Shown here: piece by piece, positions 1-12,659 of the stretch
Position numbering within the stretch: the stretch's first letter is position 1
Layout: every line of letters begins with the position of its first letter
Assembly (NCBI GenBank): GCA_009192285.1
Contig: CM018604.1
Location: 4,497,746-4,561,745, forward strand
Length of the DNA: 64,000 nt
Origin: Morchella semilibera
Lineage: Eukaryota; Ascomycota; Pezizomycetes; Pezizales; Morchellaceae
Reading direction: 5' to 3'
Notes under the pieces: model-generated
Told to the model about the DNA's origin: nothing
The model's database searches: none
The model's input: only the letters and a program-made list of their open reading frames with translations
Made by a program: the position numbers and the translations under genes

Positions 1-583
1 CTTCTCCCCCGTGAAGGGCATTTGTGATTGATGATTGAGTGCTGGCAAACAGCATCTGTGTGCATCCTGATTTCCCTGTAGGCGCGTGCTCGGGCTCACA
101 ATGTTATTCGCTGTTCTATTTAGGCACAATGGCAGTACTGGCCTTCGGCTTAAGGAATATATGCAGTTACTACATCCTTCGTCTCGCCGTGCCTAATGAA
201 TAGCCTTGACCCGAGCCTTGGGTTCGGAAAACAGGAAGAAGCGGGTGGTTTTTTCCTCGGAAAACCGGACACGTGAAAACCTTTCAATCGCCTGTGCCCT
301 TGGTCCCCCCGCGTGCTTCACGTGTGCGAATTTGACAGGTCGGGGTGTGTAGATGATACGCACAGACGTGGTCTCACCATCATCCGGGGAGCCGTTGAGA
401 CAGAGGCCCGAGTGATTTTCCGTGACTAACCTGCAAATAATGTTAAACAGAGACAGGATAGGTCATGCTCATCGGGGGGCGTCGAACCACACCCATTGAA
501 TTCTGTTCATCAATTAAAACTGTTGCCCAATTTCCCCTCTCGGGGGTTATCAACGTCTTGAATTAAGAGCCAGACATGCAAAT

Positions 584-839
584 ATGGCAGATTCCATGGG
601 ACTCTCCGACCTCAAAAGAGGCCCTATGTCCCAAGAGAAATGTTGTGAGTATCCTAGAAGGTCTAAGCGATTGGAGGCGAGTAGAATTGCAAGACTAGAA
701 GCATTTCACCGTGGAACAGGATCAATTGAGGAAGAACGCATGGTAAGTCTAAGCAGTCTCAACAACAAAACCCATATTCTTGAATCATACGCAGCGCTAC
801 GAAGCCCGCACTAGGATTAAGGTGGCAAGAGTATCTTAA
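584..839 (+). CDS. Small hypothetical basic protein, two exons
   Basis: I do not recognise this protein. The ATG at 584 opens a 53-codon exon ending at 742. A GTAAGT donor follows at 743, and a 52-nt intron ends in CGCAG at 794. Exon 2 (795–839) adds 14 codons and a TAA, giving 67 residues. The product is charged and probably helical, with a PRRSKRLEASR stretch and many Arg, Lys and Glu residues. There are no Cys pairs, signal peptide or membrane segment. The splice signals are the main support. It is isolated in a gene-poor stretch and could be a relic or a chance model. Confidence 0.3.
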
Positions 840-2950
840 CTGTATGAAGCATATATACCATATGAAAATGTGAGGAGGACATAATCCTGGCAGTATTTTG
901 AGCCGCTCGCCCATGCTGGCCACTAGGAATGATACACCTATCCGCGGAAGGCAGTTTAGTAGATAGGCTGAACAGGCACTTATTTATTTATTTGTTTATT
1001 AAGTACGTATACGTGCAGCAGCTGAAGAGCTATAGTTGCTACATGTTTAAATAATATAGTGCCAAAAGGGGATGGTATATTGTGGCAATGTGCAATTTTT
1101 TTAGAAAGTGCAGAAAACATACGGCATTTCAGCCAGTACTACACCAATTCTATAACTCATCGGATATAGTAGTTGTTTCACACCACTCTCTGGATACTAT
1201 TATCTACGGATACACTAGCACTTTTCTGGCTCGATATATTCCCGCCTCTATCATGAGTCAATATGTTTCGCGCTGCATATATGTTCCTATAGATCTGCTT
1301 CGAACATTCCCTGCACCTCAACACGCCACCATCCCCACACATCCTATCCAATGAATCTAAAGTAAAATTCCACGTTAGAATTACCACGTTTCGATCGCGG
1401 AATCTCCAAGTTATGAGCCTGGCTCACCTCCGTTGCGTCATGTTTAGTCGCATTCTCGGGCACCCCAGAACCCTTAAGCATAAATTACGCCAACGTGTAT
1501 AATGAGGGTCATGGATCCATGAAGTTTTCGAACACAACCACTATTACATGCCATACAAAAAGATAGCCTTAGCGGGCCTTCCCTATGCATGCAACATGAA
1601 ATTACGAGTAGTGCGCTCCATCACAGGCTATCACTCGAATGTTCAACAACCCCGCCAGGCGACCCAACCCAAAAACCACCCAGGAAATTTACTACATGGA
1701 TTCCCAACCCCAGCCGACCGAATCGATCGAGTGGCCAAAAACTCCCAGAAAAAAGCTGAAAGGGATAGGTGTGGCGACATTAAGATTGATCGTCGCTTCA
1801 ACGAGTGCTTGGACAAGGGGGGGGTGGTTACACACAAGGGGAAATGTATGAGATCACTTTTTTTGTTTTTTTCTCCTGCAGAGCCGCGTCTGTTCCAGAT
1901 GAAACTACAATAATCAAAAACCCTAACCCTAGAGACACTCAGTTAACAGTAACCTGGTGAGATCTATTAGAGTGATTCGCAACGTAGCCGGTGATTGCCT
2001 CCATCATTAAAAATCCCGGTATCGGGGCTTCCTATCACCAGGTTTTGCAAACCAGATGTTATGTACATGTATGTACATACATGTACATATCAATTATGGC
2101 CATCAGCTGAATGTTATGCCGCCCTTAATTACATTCTGGTGGACGGGCCCTCGGTATTCTGCTTGTGGCTTTCCCGTGGTCATCTCTAGTGCAATTGAAG
2201 AGATGTCTATTTTATGTGCTAAAAGAGGACATAGATTAAGTTCTTGCCATGGCAAAGTAGGTTTGTGGCAATTGTGGGATTCCTTGCAATTTCCCTCGGT
2301 ATAGAGATCTAGTAGGGAACACAGGAGAGAGAAGTTAATGGTTCCGACTGTTGTACAAGCCTGTGTACTACTTCGTTATGTTTGCGGTAGAATACTTACA
2401 GTACCTATCTATTTTTAAGGCCCAATTATCATCCCCTCCAATCCATGGTCTCCAGAGAAATGTTATCGAATTGCACACATGTTTTATCTTTCTATTAAAA
2501 GCCAATTAAAACACGGCCACCATCCCATCTTCGGCCCCCACACTGCAGCCCCATGTTTCAACACCATCGTACGTAGCCGCAAATTTTTTTTTCAGAGATG
2601 ATGAGAGGTAAAAGAAGCCATCTAACAAAATCTGATACCCACAGACGAGCTGATACCACATGTAAAAATTCAGGGTCGCAAAAGACGCAACTAAACGAGG
2701 TGAAGTGGAAATAAAGATAAATATTTTTCATAGCGATAATAATCTGCAGCTGATGAAATAAAGTAAAATAAAATAAAATAAAATAAAATCATGATCAAAC
2801 TCTAAACGATGAGAGAAAGTCAAACCGCGCGCCATAATCCTTCGCTCCCCAAAAGAGTCCTGCACAATCTATTCTGGTGACACCAGAGGGAGGGGAAAAA
2901 TCCCATTTGGTGCTGAGCTCAGCATTACTTGGGACCTAGCTAAAAAGCTA
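840..2950. other. Intergenic, no supported gene
   Basis: Only short open frames without splice support are present. An alternating TACATGTA-rich stretch lies at about 2058–2088, and an AAAAT microsatellite lies near 2770. Confidence 0.5.
2764..2789. repeat. (AAAAT)n microsatellite
   Basis: Five tandem AAAAT units lie about 160 bp beyond the 3' end of the minus-strand Myb-like gene. Confidence 0.8.
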
Positions 2951-4473
2951 CTACAGCCCCACCACCTCAGGAGAGCTAGGTGCCATCGTCCAAATCCCTG
3001 TGTAATATGTAGAGAACGCGTGTTGGCCCTGGACACGGTCTTTGTCATTGTCCCACTCTTTTTCCAAGGCAGAATTCAGTTCATCCGATAAGTGGCTACT
3101 AGGCGGAGGGGGAATTGCAATTGTCAGTGCATGAATTTGGGCAACTCTAGTTACAAATGGCAAGTACTCACGCAATTGTCTTCATCCCATATTCGACAGC
3201 GCACTCCACGTCACTATGATCGATGGTGAGACGAGGAGATCCCACTGGGGACGGTCCACGGGATAGCCCAGGAACCTCATCGGTCGGGAGCAAGGATTCG
3301 TTGCTGCAAGCAAATCGTGCATCAGTACTATGGAAAGGTAAAAGGAAAAGAGCAATACGCGAATTTAGGAGGTAATAAATCGAAAAGCAAATATGCGGAT
3401 ATGCGCATGTATGTAGAGCATATCCGTTCAACGGATGCACTCCAGACCATCTAGTCGTACAACATACCTCTTAATGTTGTCACAATCATTGAGAGACTGT
3501 TCGGAGAGTAGAATTTCTCGGTACTTGCGCTTGCATACGTCGCCATCTTTTCCATGAAACAAGCCGGCAATTTGATACCATCCCTGTAAAAAGAGCTTTT
3601 GGTAAGCGCTAAACCCAAAACCGAGTGTTAAATATACCCAAATCTTCAGAAGTGGGAAGTTGCAAAACTCAACAATGAACACTATGAACTTACTAATTCA
3701 ACACCACTCCTACAAACAGCGATCAACAAAGCCGTCTCTTCTGGGGTCCAGACGTTATTTTTACCCGTGCGTCTTCGTGGAGTTGGTGGCGGCCCACGAG
3801 GGGGGGAGGGTGGAGAACTTCGGGATAAGCCGTTATGGTGCTCATCCTCAAAATCATTCGGAGAAGGAGGTGGACCCCTAGGTGGAGTTGGTGGGTCGCA
3901 TCGAGAGAGCCCATTAAAGACATCTCTACGGCATGGGGACGGTGGAGGTCCTCTGGGCGGAGTTGGGGGATCTCTCCGGGATAATGAACTGATGAGGTCA
4001 TTATTATTGGAATGACTTGGAGTTAGTGGCGGCCCATGAGGAGTAGTAGGAGGACCACGTCGAAACTGGGGATTAAAAATATCATCTTTGTCTTCCTGGG
4101 GGGTTGGTGGTGGGCCATTCGGCAGGCTAGGAGATTCGCAGTGAGATACGATGTTGAAGATATCCTCATCTCTAGGAGTTGGCGGGGGTCCACGAGGGGG
4201 TGTTGGAGGGTAAGCCCTTGACAGTTCATTATGCGCTCTCCGGCGCGGGGTCGGCGGGGGCCCTCGCGGAGGGGTTGGTGGGTTAGATCTCGAGAGTGAG
4301 TGGATGCCAGCTGGTGTCACCTCCGGTTGTAAACACTGCGTCGTTGATCCGGCATCAAAGGACTGCAAAAATGAACACGAAGACAAATTCTCAGCTTTGT
4401 CCGTAATAACTGGAGTGACAGCTACCCGGCGCGCAGGAGCTGATAGGAAAGTGATTGGCTCTAGTAGAGGCAT
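2951..4473 (-). CDS. Proline-rich-repeat protein with Myb/SANT-like domain
   Basis: The model has four exons: 4473–3694, 3583–3468, 3303–3172 and 3095–2951 (390 residues). Frame continuity and GTAAGT, GTATGT and GTGAGT donors support it. Residues about 60–240 hold seven degenerate repeats of roughly 27 residues, built on LSRxxPPTPPRGPPPTPRRR. Directly after them comes VWTPEETALLIAVCRSGVEL, which joins across intron 1 to GWYQIAGLFHGKDGDVCKRKY. This matches the Trp spacing and helix pattern of a Myb/SANT or trihelix DNA-binding fold. The C-terminus is acidic and unassigned. A transcription-related nuclear role is inferred from the Myb-like domain only. The PxxP repeats resemble SH3 or WW ligands. 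Intron 3 ends in tandem acceptors (AGTAG), so one extra residue may be included alternatively. I know no named family with this arrangement. Domestication from a transposon protein is possible. Confidence 0.65.
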
Positions 4474-7400
4474 TGCGGATGGTGTGTGTATTCTGCTGGC
4501 CAGTTGGGGGAGCGGATGTTGAGTTTATGCAGAAACTGCTCAGGCTAGAGCTTGTAGCGAATGATAGTGAGATTCTTGCCCTGAGTAGTAGTAACTAGAG
4601 TTACTTTTGATGCTACTTGATACCAGTATGTGCGCGGAAGTAGTGATAATGTTAGGCAGAATGTAAACCTGAGTGATGAGGTAGACGCTGTATATAAACC
4701 TGAAGGAAACAAGTATGAGTTGCAAGAAAGAGAAGATAGGTGGAACTTCTAGGGTTATAAGTACTGAAGGGAGGATGAGTGAGAAATATCTACAGAGTGA
4801 CTATCGCTTTTGCACTGACCTCCAGTGATAGGTAATTAAGATAGGGACGATAAATAATTGGGTTTGACGGAACATTGCAGGTAATTGGTAGAGGGTAGAT
4901 CGAGTGAGTATAAGGGAAGAAAGACGAAGAAAGAAAAGAAAAGAAAAGTGCCGAAGCCCCAGAGTAAAGGCATTGGCCCAAGTGGGGGGGAAGATGTTTC
5001 GTGCGTCCAAAACCCAACCAGGTTACATGCTTTTGCTTGGTAACATCTACCCTGCCGCACCTCTGTGTGATGCCTGCCTGTCTGTCTTCCTAGCTTCGGG
5101 AGAGCGATTCGCTGTCCTGGGCCTGTCTGCGATGTTTGTGGATGTACATATGTATCATACTATCCATGGCATGGATCGGACATTTTCCCACCTCGTCTCT
5201 GGATTTCTCGCTAGCCCCCGAGTCTGAGGAGTCTTAAGTTGCTCTAACTGAGAGTTTATCTACAAATCGAAGTCAGGACTACAGAACGAAACATCATGCC
5301 GCCGCCACGTACTAGTAGTGGAGGTGGCTGTAGGAAGTAAGGGATGAAGACTACATGTACATAGAGTCGTTCCCATTAGATACGATAAAATGAATAAATA
5401 GAGAGAGATTGGGCTAAACCCACATGAAAACTGATAACTAGACCTTTTAGGACCGAAAAAGAAAAATGGCGTGGGATGAATCTCAATCAGACAGTAGATT
5501 GGTTTTACAGGGGTTTTTTCCTGGGATTCCAACATGTGCTAGGCAGGTAGGTAGGGGGAGAGCCAACCATTCCCAGTGACTCGGACTGCATCCAATTCTT
5601 TTTTTTCCTTTCTTTTTCCGACTTTCTCCCCTCCTCCTTCGGAGATCATCAGTTCAATATCGCCAGGCAACTTGGGATCTTCAATGGAAGATAGCTAGAT
5701 ATGACTGATTATTTAAGTTGCTATGTAGGGAGGCCTGAAGCAGCATCAGGGAGGGAGGCGGAGGAATAACAGTTGACTCCGGTCGTTGATAATCATCCGT
5801 ATATAGGGTTAGACATAATACGGACGGTCCAAAGGTACCTACATAGGCATTCTGGATGTACGGTCACTAGGGAGATATCTGAAGTTGCCATGGATAAGAT
5901 TTATCCGGCATTTTAGACCAACAAACTACATGTACATACTTAATCCTGGTCTAGTTCGAAAACAAAGACATGAGTTCCGACCACTGTTACATGTACCTCC
6001 CAAGATGGTGCACTCCCGCCTCCCGCATGTTTCTTTTTTTGTGCCTGTCGTTTGTAAGACACATCAAAAATCGGGCAGAAAAAACATTCTATTCCAATAC
6101 CGTCAGTTAGGTCAAGCCATCGCATTCCCAGTTCCATGTTCTTATTTTGTTTGCGTCCACTGCCAAGCACATCTTTAAGGTCTGTGTGGAGTGAGTAGAC
6201 GTGGGTCGCGGTGGTGGCTTGAGGAGTCCCCGAGACTGAATATCCCTAGATTGGCGGGGGTGCATCGCCCATTACTTAAGAAGATTTACCTATACAAGAC
6301 ACTCCTTGCTGATTTTAGAAAACAGGAGACGAGATTGAGACTCTAAATACATATGTACATCTCAGAGTCTTACATCAGGCCCGACGTCCGTTTGGGTCCC
6401 ATTCTGCACATTTTGGTGGCCTTTCCAGTAAAGGCCTAGCGTGGAACTCTGCTTCGGGCCCGCGTCTTCGAAACCAAAACGGGACCTCACCTTCAAAGAA
6501 CTGCTGTGATAGCCAGGTACGCCAACGTGTATATAGGTGGCTAATTAAGACATTCGATCCACCCAATCCACTCTATCATCCCCATGCATCTCCCTTTTTG
6601 GCACATAGGTACACAGTCGGATGTCAATCAATGGTTCTTCCTGAACACTGGGTGGCATTTATACCCCGGGGAAATTCTTTTTTTTTCCTGCATGTCTACG
6701 GTATTACTTCTCCTCGTGTACTCTCGGCCCTTTCTCTTGGGATCATCGGGAAACAGTCCCTTCTATTCCGCTCCTGTCAAGAGCCCTCAGCTATTAACAT
6801 AACAAACCCCTAGATGCCCGTCAGCCCAGAAAATTATTTCTCCGGTCCCCCACTCTTCTTACTGTCTAGGCCCTCAGCTTCACTGGTAGATAGGTCCCTT
6901 AGCCGACTAACCTCAACCCTTGCGAAATAATGGGGATAGTGTGGATAAAAGACTACTAGTCGTGCATTTTTTTAAGACAGCCGGTAACTTGAGGAGGCGG
7001 AGGATGTGGAAGTTCTGGAACTGTGATACAGGGCGAGTGCTCAACGGCCTTCCCGAGCTTGAATGTGTGGCTGCTGCAGGCAAGGGTTAGTACTTCGTGC
7101 TCTTGCTCCATGGGGAAATTCACTCATCCCAGCATCTTCTGTCTTCACTCACCGCAGCTCTTCAGAATGTTTACAAAAAGTGATTTTTTTTTAGATGGTA
7201 GCCTGCGGTCTGTCAATATTAATGCTGATACCTATTATCACTTTCTCTACGGTTGCGTTCACGGTTAGAGAAGACTCCATTCAGCACATCTCTGCATGAA
7301 CAAAACCAAAGCCCAACCCGGTAACCAGGCCAAAGATCTGGAACATACATACGCATGGTTTAGGGCAAACAATCGGACCAAAAGACAGAACCAGGTCTAT

Positions 7401-10400
7401 AAACCTTCGCCTAATAAAACACCCTAGAAATATGGGGTACTAAACTTCCTAACGCCCGCTTTCAGCTGGCCGCTGTTCGCCCTTTTCCTGTAAACTGGTG
7501 CTCTACACGTGTCTACCAGGAATTCGGTTAGGACCCGACGAAAAACGGCAGTTATAACCGAGAAAAAAAGTTATTATACCGGAGCCCGATGCGAGTAATC
7601 GCTAATGTCGGGCGTATGTAGGTACTGGGTGGGCTTAAAGGCCTCCTCTACCTAAATACCCACGAGAAGTTCATCACTCATGTAAACGCCACCATCCACC
7701 ACCTCTTCGCCTCAAATTTCCCGAGAAAGTACTTCGTTCTGTCTGGCTAAATCCTGCTTGGTTTCCACGTTGTCGGCAGGCACGGCCGGAGAATTCTTTG
7801 TACGCTGGATTGGATGATCGTTGTTTGTACTACAGCGTAGAAATACCACATCCAGCGTTACTCCAGATCCCTTCGAAAGGTAAGTCAACACTTGTAGCTA
7901 GGCACTGCAAAAGTGTGTTTACAAATGCTAATATTTACACTTTCCGCGCATAGACCTTTGTATCAAATAGAGTAGACAGCGCGACATAATGATACTCCTG
8001 CGCATAGCCTAAAAGAAGCGCTCGTGGAAACCGAGATAGCGGGAAAGTGGATCGATATCCGTATTTTTATTGAACGTGCAAAAACTAGCTCGCAGCACAA
8101 AAGGAACCCCTACATGCTATCTACCAAACTCAGCTTGCGATCTGTAGATGGATAGATCAACAAACAGTGTTGAGAACTAAGCCCCAGCCTCAAACATCTG
8201 TTTTCCCTTGTTGCGGGGAGCCGAAAGATTATTGACTCGATCGGAACTACACCTCAGGGAGAGTGAGGTTACTGTTTGACCCAATGAACTCATGGGTTAG
8301 GGTTTATTGTTACTAATTAAATTCTGGTTGGGGCTAGAACACTGCATACTGATGTACTCAATAATAACGGCTTTGAGATGCAGGAACAACGAATAGTAAG
8401 CCTCCCAGCCCATCCGAGAGTGTGGGGTATGTATTGCAGGTAGGCCCTTCTTCTACAGCTCCTCCCCGGTCACAAATAGACCTACATCTAGACATCGACG
8501 TTTACTACACTTCATAGTTCCTTCCCTTTGGGTGGACTTGTACTCTCCCGTGATTCTAGAATCTTGCAGCCCCCCGTTGCCGTTTACGGGACCGGAGAAA
8601 CAAACGCACATTGAGCAAACGTTTGTTACACAACGGGCCGGCTTCTAGCATGATGACGATGATAGAGTACATATCAATGTATTCCAGTCCAATATAGATA
8701 GGGCATCATATTGAAGTAGGTGCTTCCATTTTTCTTTGCCCCCATTATAACCGTGGTTTGTCGGCGGAACGCAACCGGTGCGGGTGGATTTTCCTTCTAG
8801 AATATTTCCAGTTTGGGTTTGAAGCGTGGGGGCGTTGGTGGGATGGGAATATCTTCCTATTCTGGGTTATCCATTCCTGACAGTATATTCTATGGCACCC
8901 CCTGAGTGGTTAACAGCTTGAAACAACTTTCACAAACATGGACTATTACGAGGCCACGGCTGAAACAAAGCCTTCCGTGGAAAATTCTCCTATGATCATC
9001 TTCCTTACCCTGCGCACTACTTTTAAACACGGACATATCGCGTCAGAAGCAACAGTACATGCAGTTGTTATTATTTGGCAACACGAGATTAAACCTAGTG
9101 GCTTATTTATAGGTTACCCTATGGCAATCCGCGATAACTGATTACGCCATAGTTTTCCCCGCTGAGGGCTTTTAATCCCTAGTAAGCAAGTGTGGAACAG
9201 CATAACATTCAGGTCATGTGCTTCGTTTGTATTTCTTACATACAGAGCTTAGATCTTATATCTTGCGTTGTAGTACAGCTGAGGCATAACCAACATCTAT
9301 GAGACTGAGACACATCTTGATCACCAAGATGGATGAATCAATTTCAGTGAGACTGTGCCGTCTATGTTCTTTTGAGAAATCATTTACTCACGGGATTCTG
9401 CATAATACAGTAGCCTGAGGGACAGAAAAGGAGTTATTGGCCAAGAGACGTGTAGAAAGAGGTGTAGAAAAAGGGGTCGGGGAGGAGGGGGAAAGGGTTT
9501 AATGGATATGCACGTGGCTGGCTCTTTATCACCACATGGGTGAATTATCATGGAGAAGCGAGCTTTAGCGAAAGCTGAAATTCATGAACCCTTTATCCAG
9601 TAGAATGCAAGAACAGTCTACCCAATATTAGGCCACAGGGAATGAGTGGCTGTGAATGCATGATGACGAGTGACTATCCATGATTCCACGCTCAATCGGA
9701 GGACACAAAGACACAACGCCATCGACTACGTATACATTTCATAGGTGCGGAGGGCGGAGTGTAATGTTACAATGATCTGCACGCAATTAAGTCGGTGGGC
9801 GCAAGTGCCAATATCTTGTGGGTGTCGATGAGGCGACGTAGTAGCGTGGTACTGGACTGGCACCAGTTACGGGGGCGAATCAGAACCCTGTTGGTATTTT
9901 GTCCAACATCCGATGGACCCATATGCAAGAACTATGATGGATCGCATCTCATTGGATGTAGATCTCATCGCTTGGTACGAATGGACTATTGACCTGAGAA
10001 ATTTCTCCTTTTTGACCCTTTCGCTCTCCAACACGGGCGGAGAGAGTGATACATTTTACTTGGTTGGAATAATAACGTGATTTAAAATTTGTAGTCATGG
10101 AAATGTGACTGTGACTGACTGTGGCCATCACAGATCCCTTTCTTTGCATTTCAATGGTGGCCGCCTAAGACCCAACTGGAAAGTTGTTGGACATAGACGC
10201 AGTTTTATTTTTTTTTATTTTTTTTTATTCATCATCTGATATGGTAGCGCTCACCGAGGCATTTATTTATACCGTATGTTCGAAATGTAACCACTAAAGA
10301 CACCTTCTAAAGCCAATCTAAGCGGGCGTTGTCCAAAGAAATACAACGTGATTCAATTGAAAGTACTCAAAGTGCAAATACCATTGGTGGGGCAATCAGT

Positions 10401-10607
10401 AATGCACAAGCATCACACACAGCATTTCAACGCCTGCAGTGAGAGAGACAGTAAACCCGTTACCAATCACATGCCCGAGTGCCAGGGTATGATGGCAACG
10501 CCTTAGTTCCAGTTCTTTCTGTGCGTACGCCGAGTCCCCCATGCGTTTTCGTCAGCACCACCTCCGCCAACCTTTGAATCCAGTTCTTCCTAGAATAAGT
10601 GATCGCC
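4474..10607. other. 6-kb gene-poor stretch
   Basis: I found no gene I can support. A good-looking intron (GTAAGT at 7881, branch TGCTAAT, acceptor GCGCATAG ending 7954) sits in sequence with no long frame. It could mark a noncoding or UTR transcript. T-rich tracts occur near 5600 and 10200, and TACATGTA octamers near 5353, 5930 and 5986. Confidence 0.45.
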
Positions 10608-11071
10608 ATGTCGAGCATCGAGCATCGTGGGAAAAGAAACCTGAATGGAGGTAAAAAGGCTTGTGCTCTGCATATTATCCGGCTTTTTTGTTGTCTACCC
10701 CCAGTACAAAGGCAGTTGTGTCTTCAGCCACCCCCTCCTTATCCAGCAGGGCTGGCCAACTATCTTCAAGCTTTCGGATATGAGTTGATAGTCGTAAGCC
10801 GCAACCAGATCCTCGAGGACAGACTCCCCCCACCACAGGACAAGTATGTATTTTTACCGGAGGGAATCACCCGAGGAAAAGTCGATATCATCAGTGCGCT
10901 CGGGCTCCTAGCCGCGACTTCCCACCGAGCTTCCCCTGCTACTGCCTCCTATTTGATGCGTCCCCTTTCTCTTTGGCTCCCAGGAATTATTTGAGGAGGG
11001 GCCTGGCTCTCAGGTCTGATTCAAAAGAATCCTCCCCTCCCCCCACTCGTATATCCAAGCGCCGGCTCTAA
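10608..11071 (+). CDS. Small hypothetical protein, three exons
   Basis: This is a possible 89-residue protein that I do not recognise. Exons are 10608–10650, 10705–10843 and 10984–11071. Intron 1 (GTAAAA…CCCCAG, 54 nt) and intron 2 (GTATGT…CCCAG, 140 nt) both keep a single frame. The middle exon encodes LANYLQAFGYELIVV, which looks like an ordered helix/strand, flanked by the proline runs QPPPPYP and RLPPPQ. The C-terminus is basic (ISKRRL). There is no signal peptide or membrane helix. It lies 1.6 kb upstream of the GH3 gene on the same strand. Unspliced reading of intron 2 would give a different, longer C-terminus, so the 3' part is uncertain. Confidence 0.4.
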
Positions 11072-12125
11072 ATCATAGATTCAAAGGCGCTTGATTGATA
11101 GCCGTGAGTGTTTTTGCTGCGGGGCAGAGAGAGAGGGTAATGCTTGCTAGCATCACGGAAAAAGCGGTGGTTGGCACTTGCCCTTGAGTAAACCAATCAG
11201 TAATTATCTTTAAGTGTAAATCAAGAAATGTAGGTGTAAAGAAATTTTACCTTATCTAGAAGAGTATACACCTAATAGGGTAGGAAGATCGCTTTCTTTT
11301 TCTTTTTCTTTTTTTTTTTTTTTTCCGACAGGAAAACAACGTTTTTTGAATATGTCCGGCCCACGAATTTTTGCAAGAATTTTTGAAAGACCTTTCTATA
11401 GCAAATAATACCTTGCATATCTCCACAGCGAGGCTGTGGGGGTATTTATGAAGTAAATATTTGAATATGCAAATCTAAACTCTCAACTTAAACACATGTA
11501 TAATCATTAAAGCATACTCTTATGCAGCAGGTATTTACCTAAGCTTACTGACTGGCCGGTTTCCGACCTAGACCAATCAAGACACTGATTGAGTGGTTAC
11601 CGAATTAGAATAGAAAGTCTAGACCTCGTAGAGCCCTTGAGGTGCAGTTCAGGATTATGCTCATAGTGCAAATGAGAACCACCGGCTACACGAGTGCATA
11701 ACGATAGTAGATCGGAAGAATTGACAGAGTACGCAACGAGGTCATGATGGTGATAGCTGGTGATGAGTGTTGTTGTTGTCTCCATGAGCTCAGGTAGCGC
11801 TGGCAAAAGCCTTGGCTCTTGAAACCCTAAGCCCTATGTTTGACAGAGTGTTAGCCTTAGTGTGGCGTGAGAGTGGCGTTTTCCAGCAAAGGATAAATTC
11901 AGCTGCAGCTATCTTATGTCTAATAATGGCCATTTGACAAAAATATATTCTTCGGAGATTTTCAATTAAAAGGTAACCCAGAAACAATAGACATACATGT
12001 AATATTGTGTCGCGTCGCCGATCTGAGCATATGGGCACTCTATATACATTAATTTCCAACTTCAGTTGTGGTACTGATGGTGGTCCCCACACCAACCGAA
12101 TTACCCTAACCCGTCGTTAAATTTT

Positions 12126-12148
12126 CCGGGGCATCCCTGACACCCCGG
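12126..12148. promoter_or_regulatory. Pair of CreA/Cre1-like sites
   Basis: CCGGGG at 12126–12131 and CCCCGG at 12143–12148 match the fungal carbon-repressor consensus SYGGRG in opposite orientations, about 515–530 bp before the GH3 start. The consensus is degenerate. A role in glucose repression is inference from cellulase-type genes. Confidence 0.25.
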
Positions 12149-12542
12149 GCCGACCTACCGATGTTCCTGGTCCGAATTGCGGAGAGTGGCGGAAGATCTC
12201 TCGGGTCAAAGGTGCAATTCTGCAGGTACAACTCAAAACAATCCGGGTTTCTGCCAAAATACAGGGCTAGATCCCGAGTTAAGGACCACCTGCAAGGGTG
12301 AGATCATTTAATGAATGACACTATGCGGAGTGTTTCCCTTATTTTCCTTTTTTTCTTTGATTCTTCCAGGAAAGAAATCTACCGCGCCGGTAATGTCGGT
12401 AGTGTTATCATCTTATCCCCCTCCATGATACTCTAATTTCCCCACCCACTCCTTGGCTACTTTACTTTAACCTTATCGGCTTATGATCCCTGATATCCAA
12501 TTATTCCCCACGGCCTGCAGACCCTCCACATTCGTCTCGAAG

Positions 12543-12550
12543 TATATAAA
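12543..12550 (+). promoter_or_regulatory. TATA box of the GH3 gene
   Basis: TATATAAA lies 110 bp before the ATG at 12660, a usual distance for a highly expressed fungal secreted enzyme. The intervening sequence is pyrimidine-rich. Confidence 0.5.
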
Positions 12551-12659
12551 GGATGCCATCGCTCATGATATTCTGCCCCTCACCTCACACCGTTTGCTGT
12601 TTTCCGTGGCCCAATCTGAGACCTTTACGCTGCCATACTGCAGCATTTAAGTCCTCGCC

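Larger units (their letters stand above)
11072..12659. other. Upstream region of the GH3 gene
   Basis: No gene was seen. The last 600 bp hold candidate promoter elements for the beta-glucosidase, listed separately. A T-rich tract lies at about 11290–11325. Confidence 0.45.

Noticed and set aside
443-480. GGTTCGACGCC-like B box on the minus strand
   Set aside because: No matching A box or acceptor stem was found at tRNA spacing.
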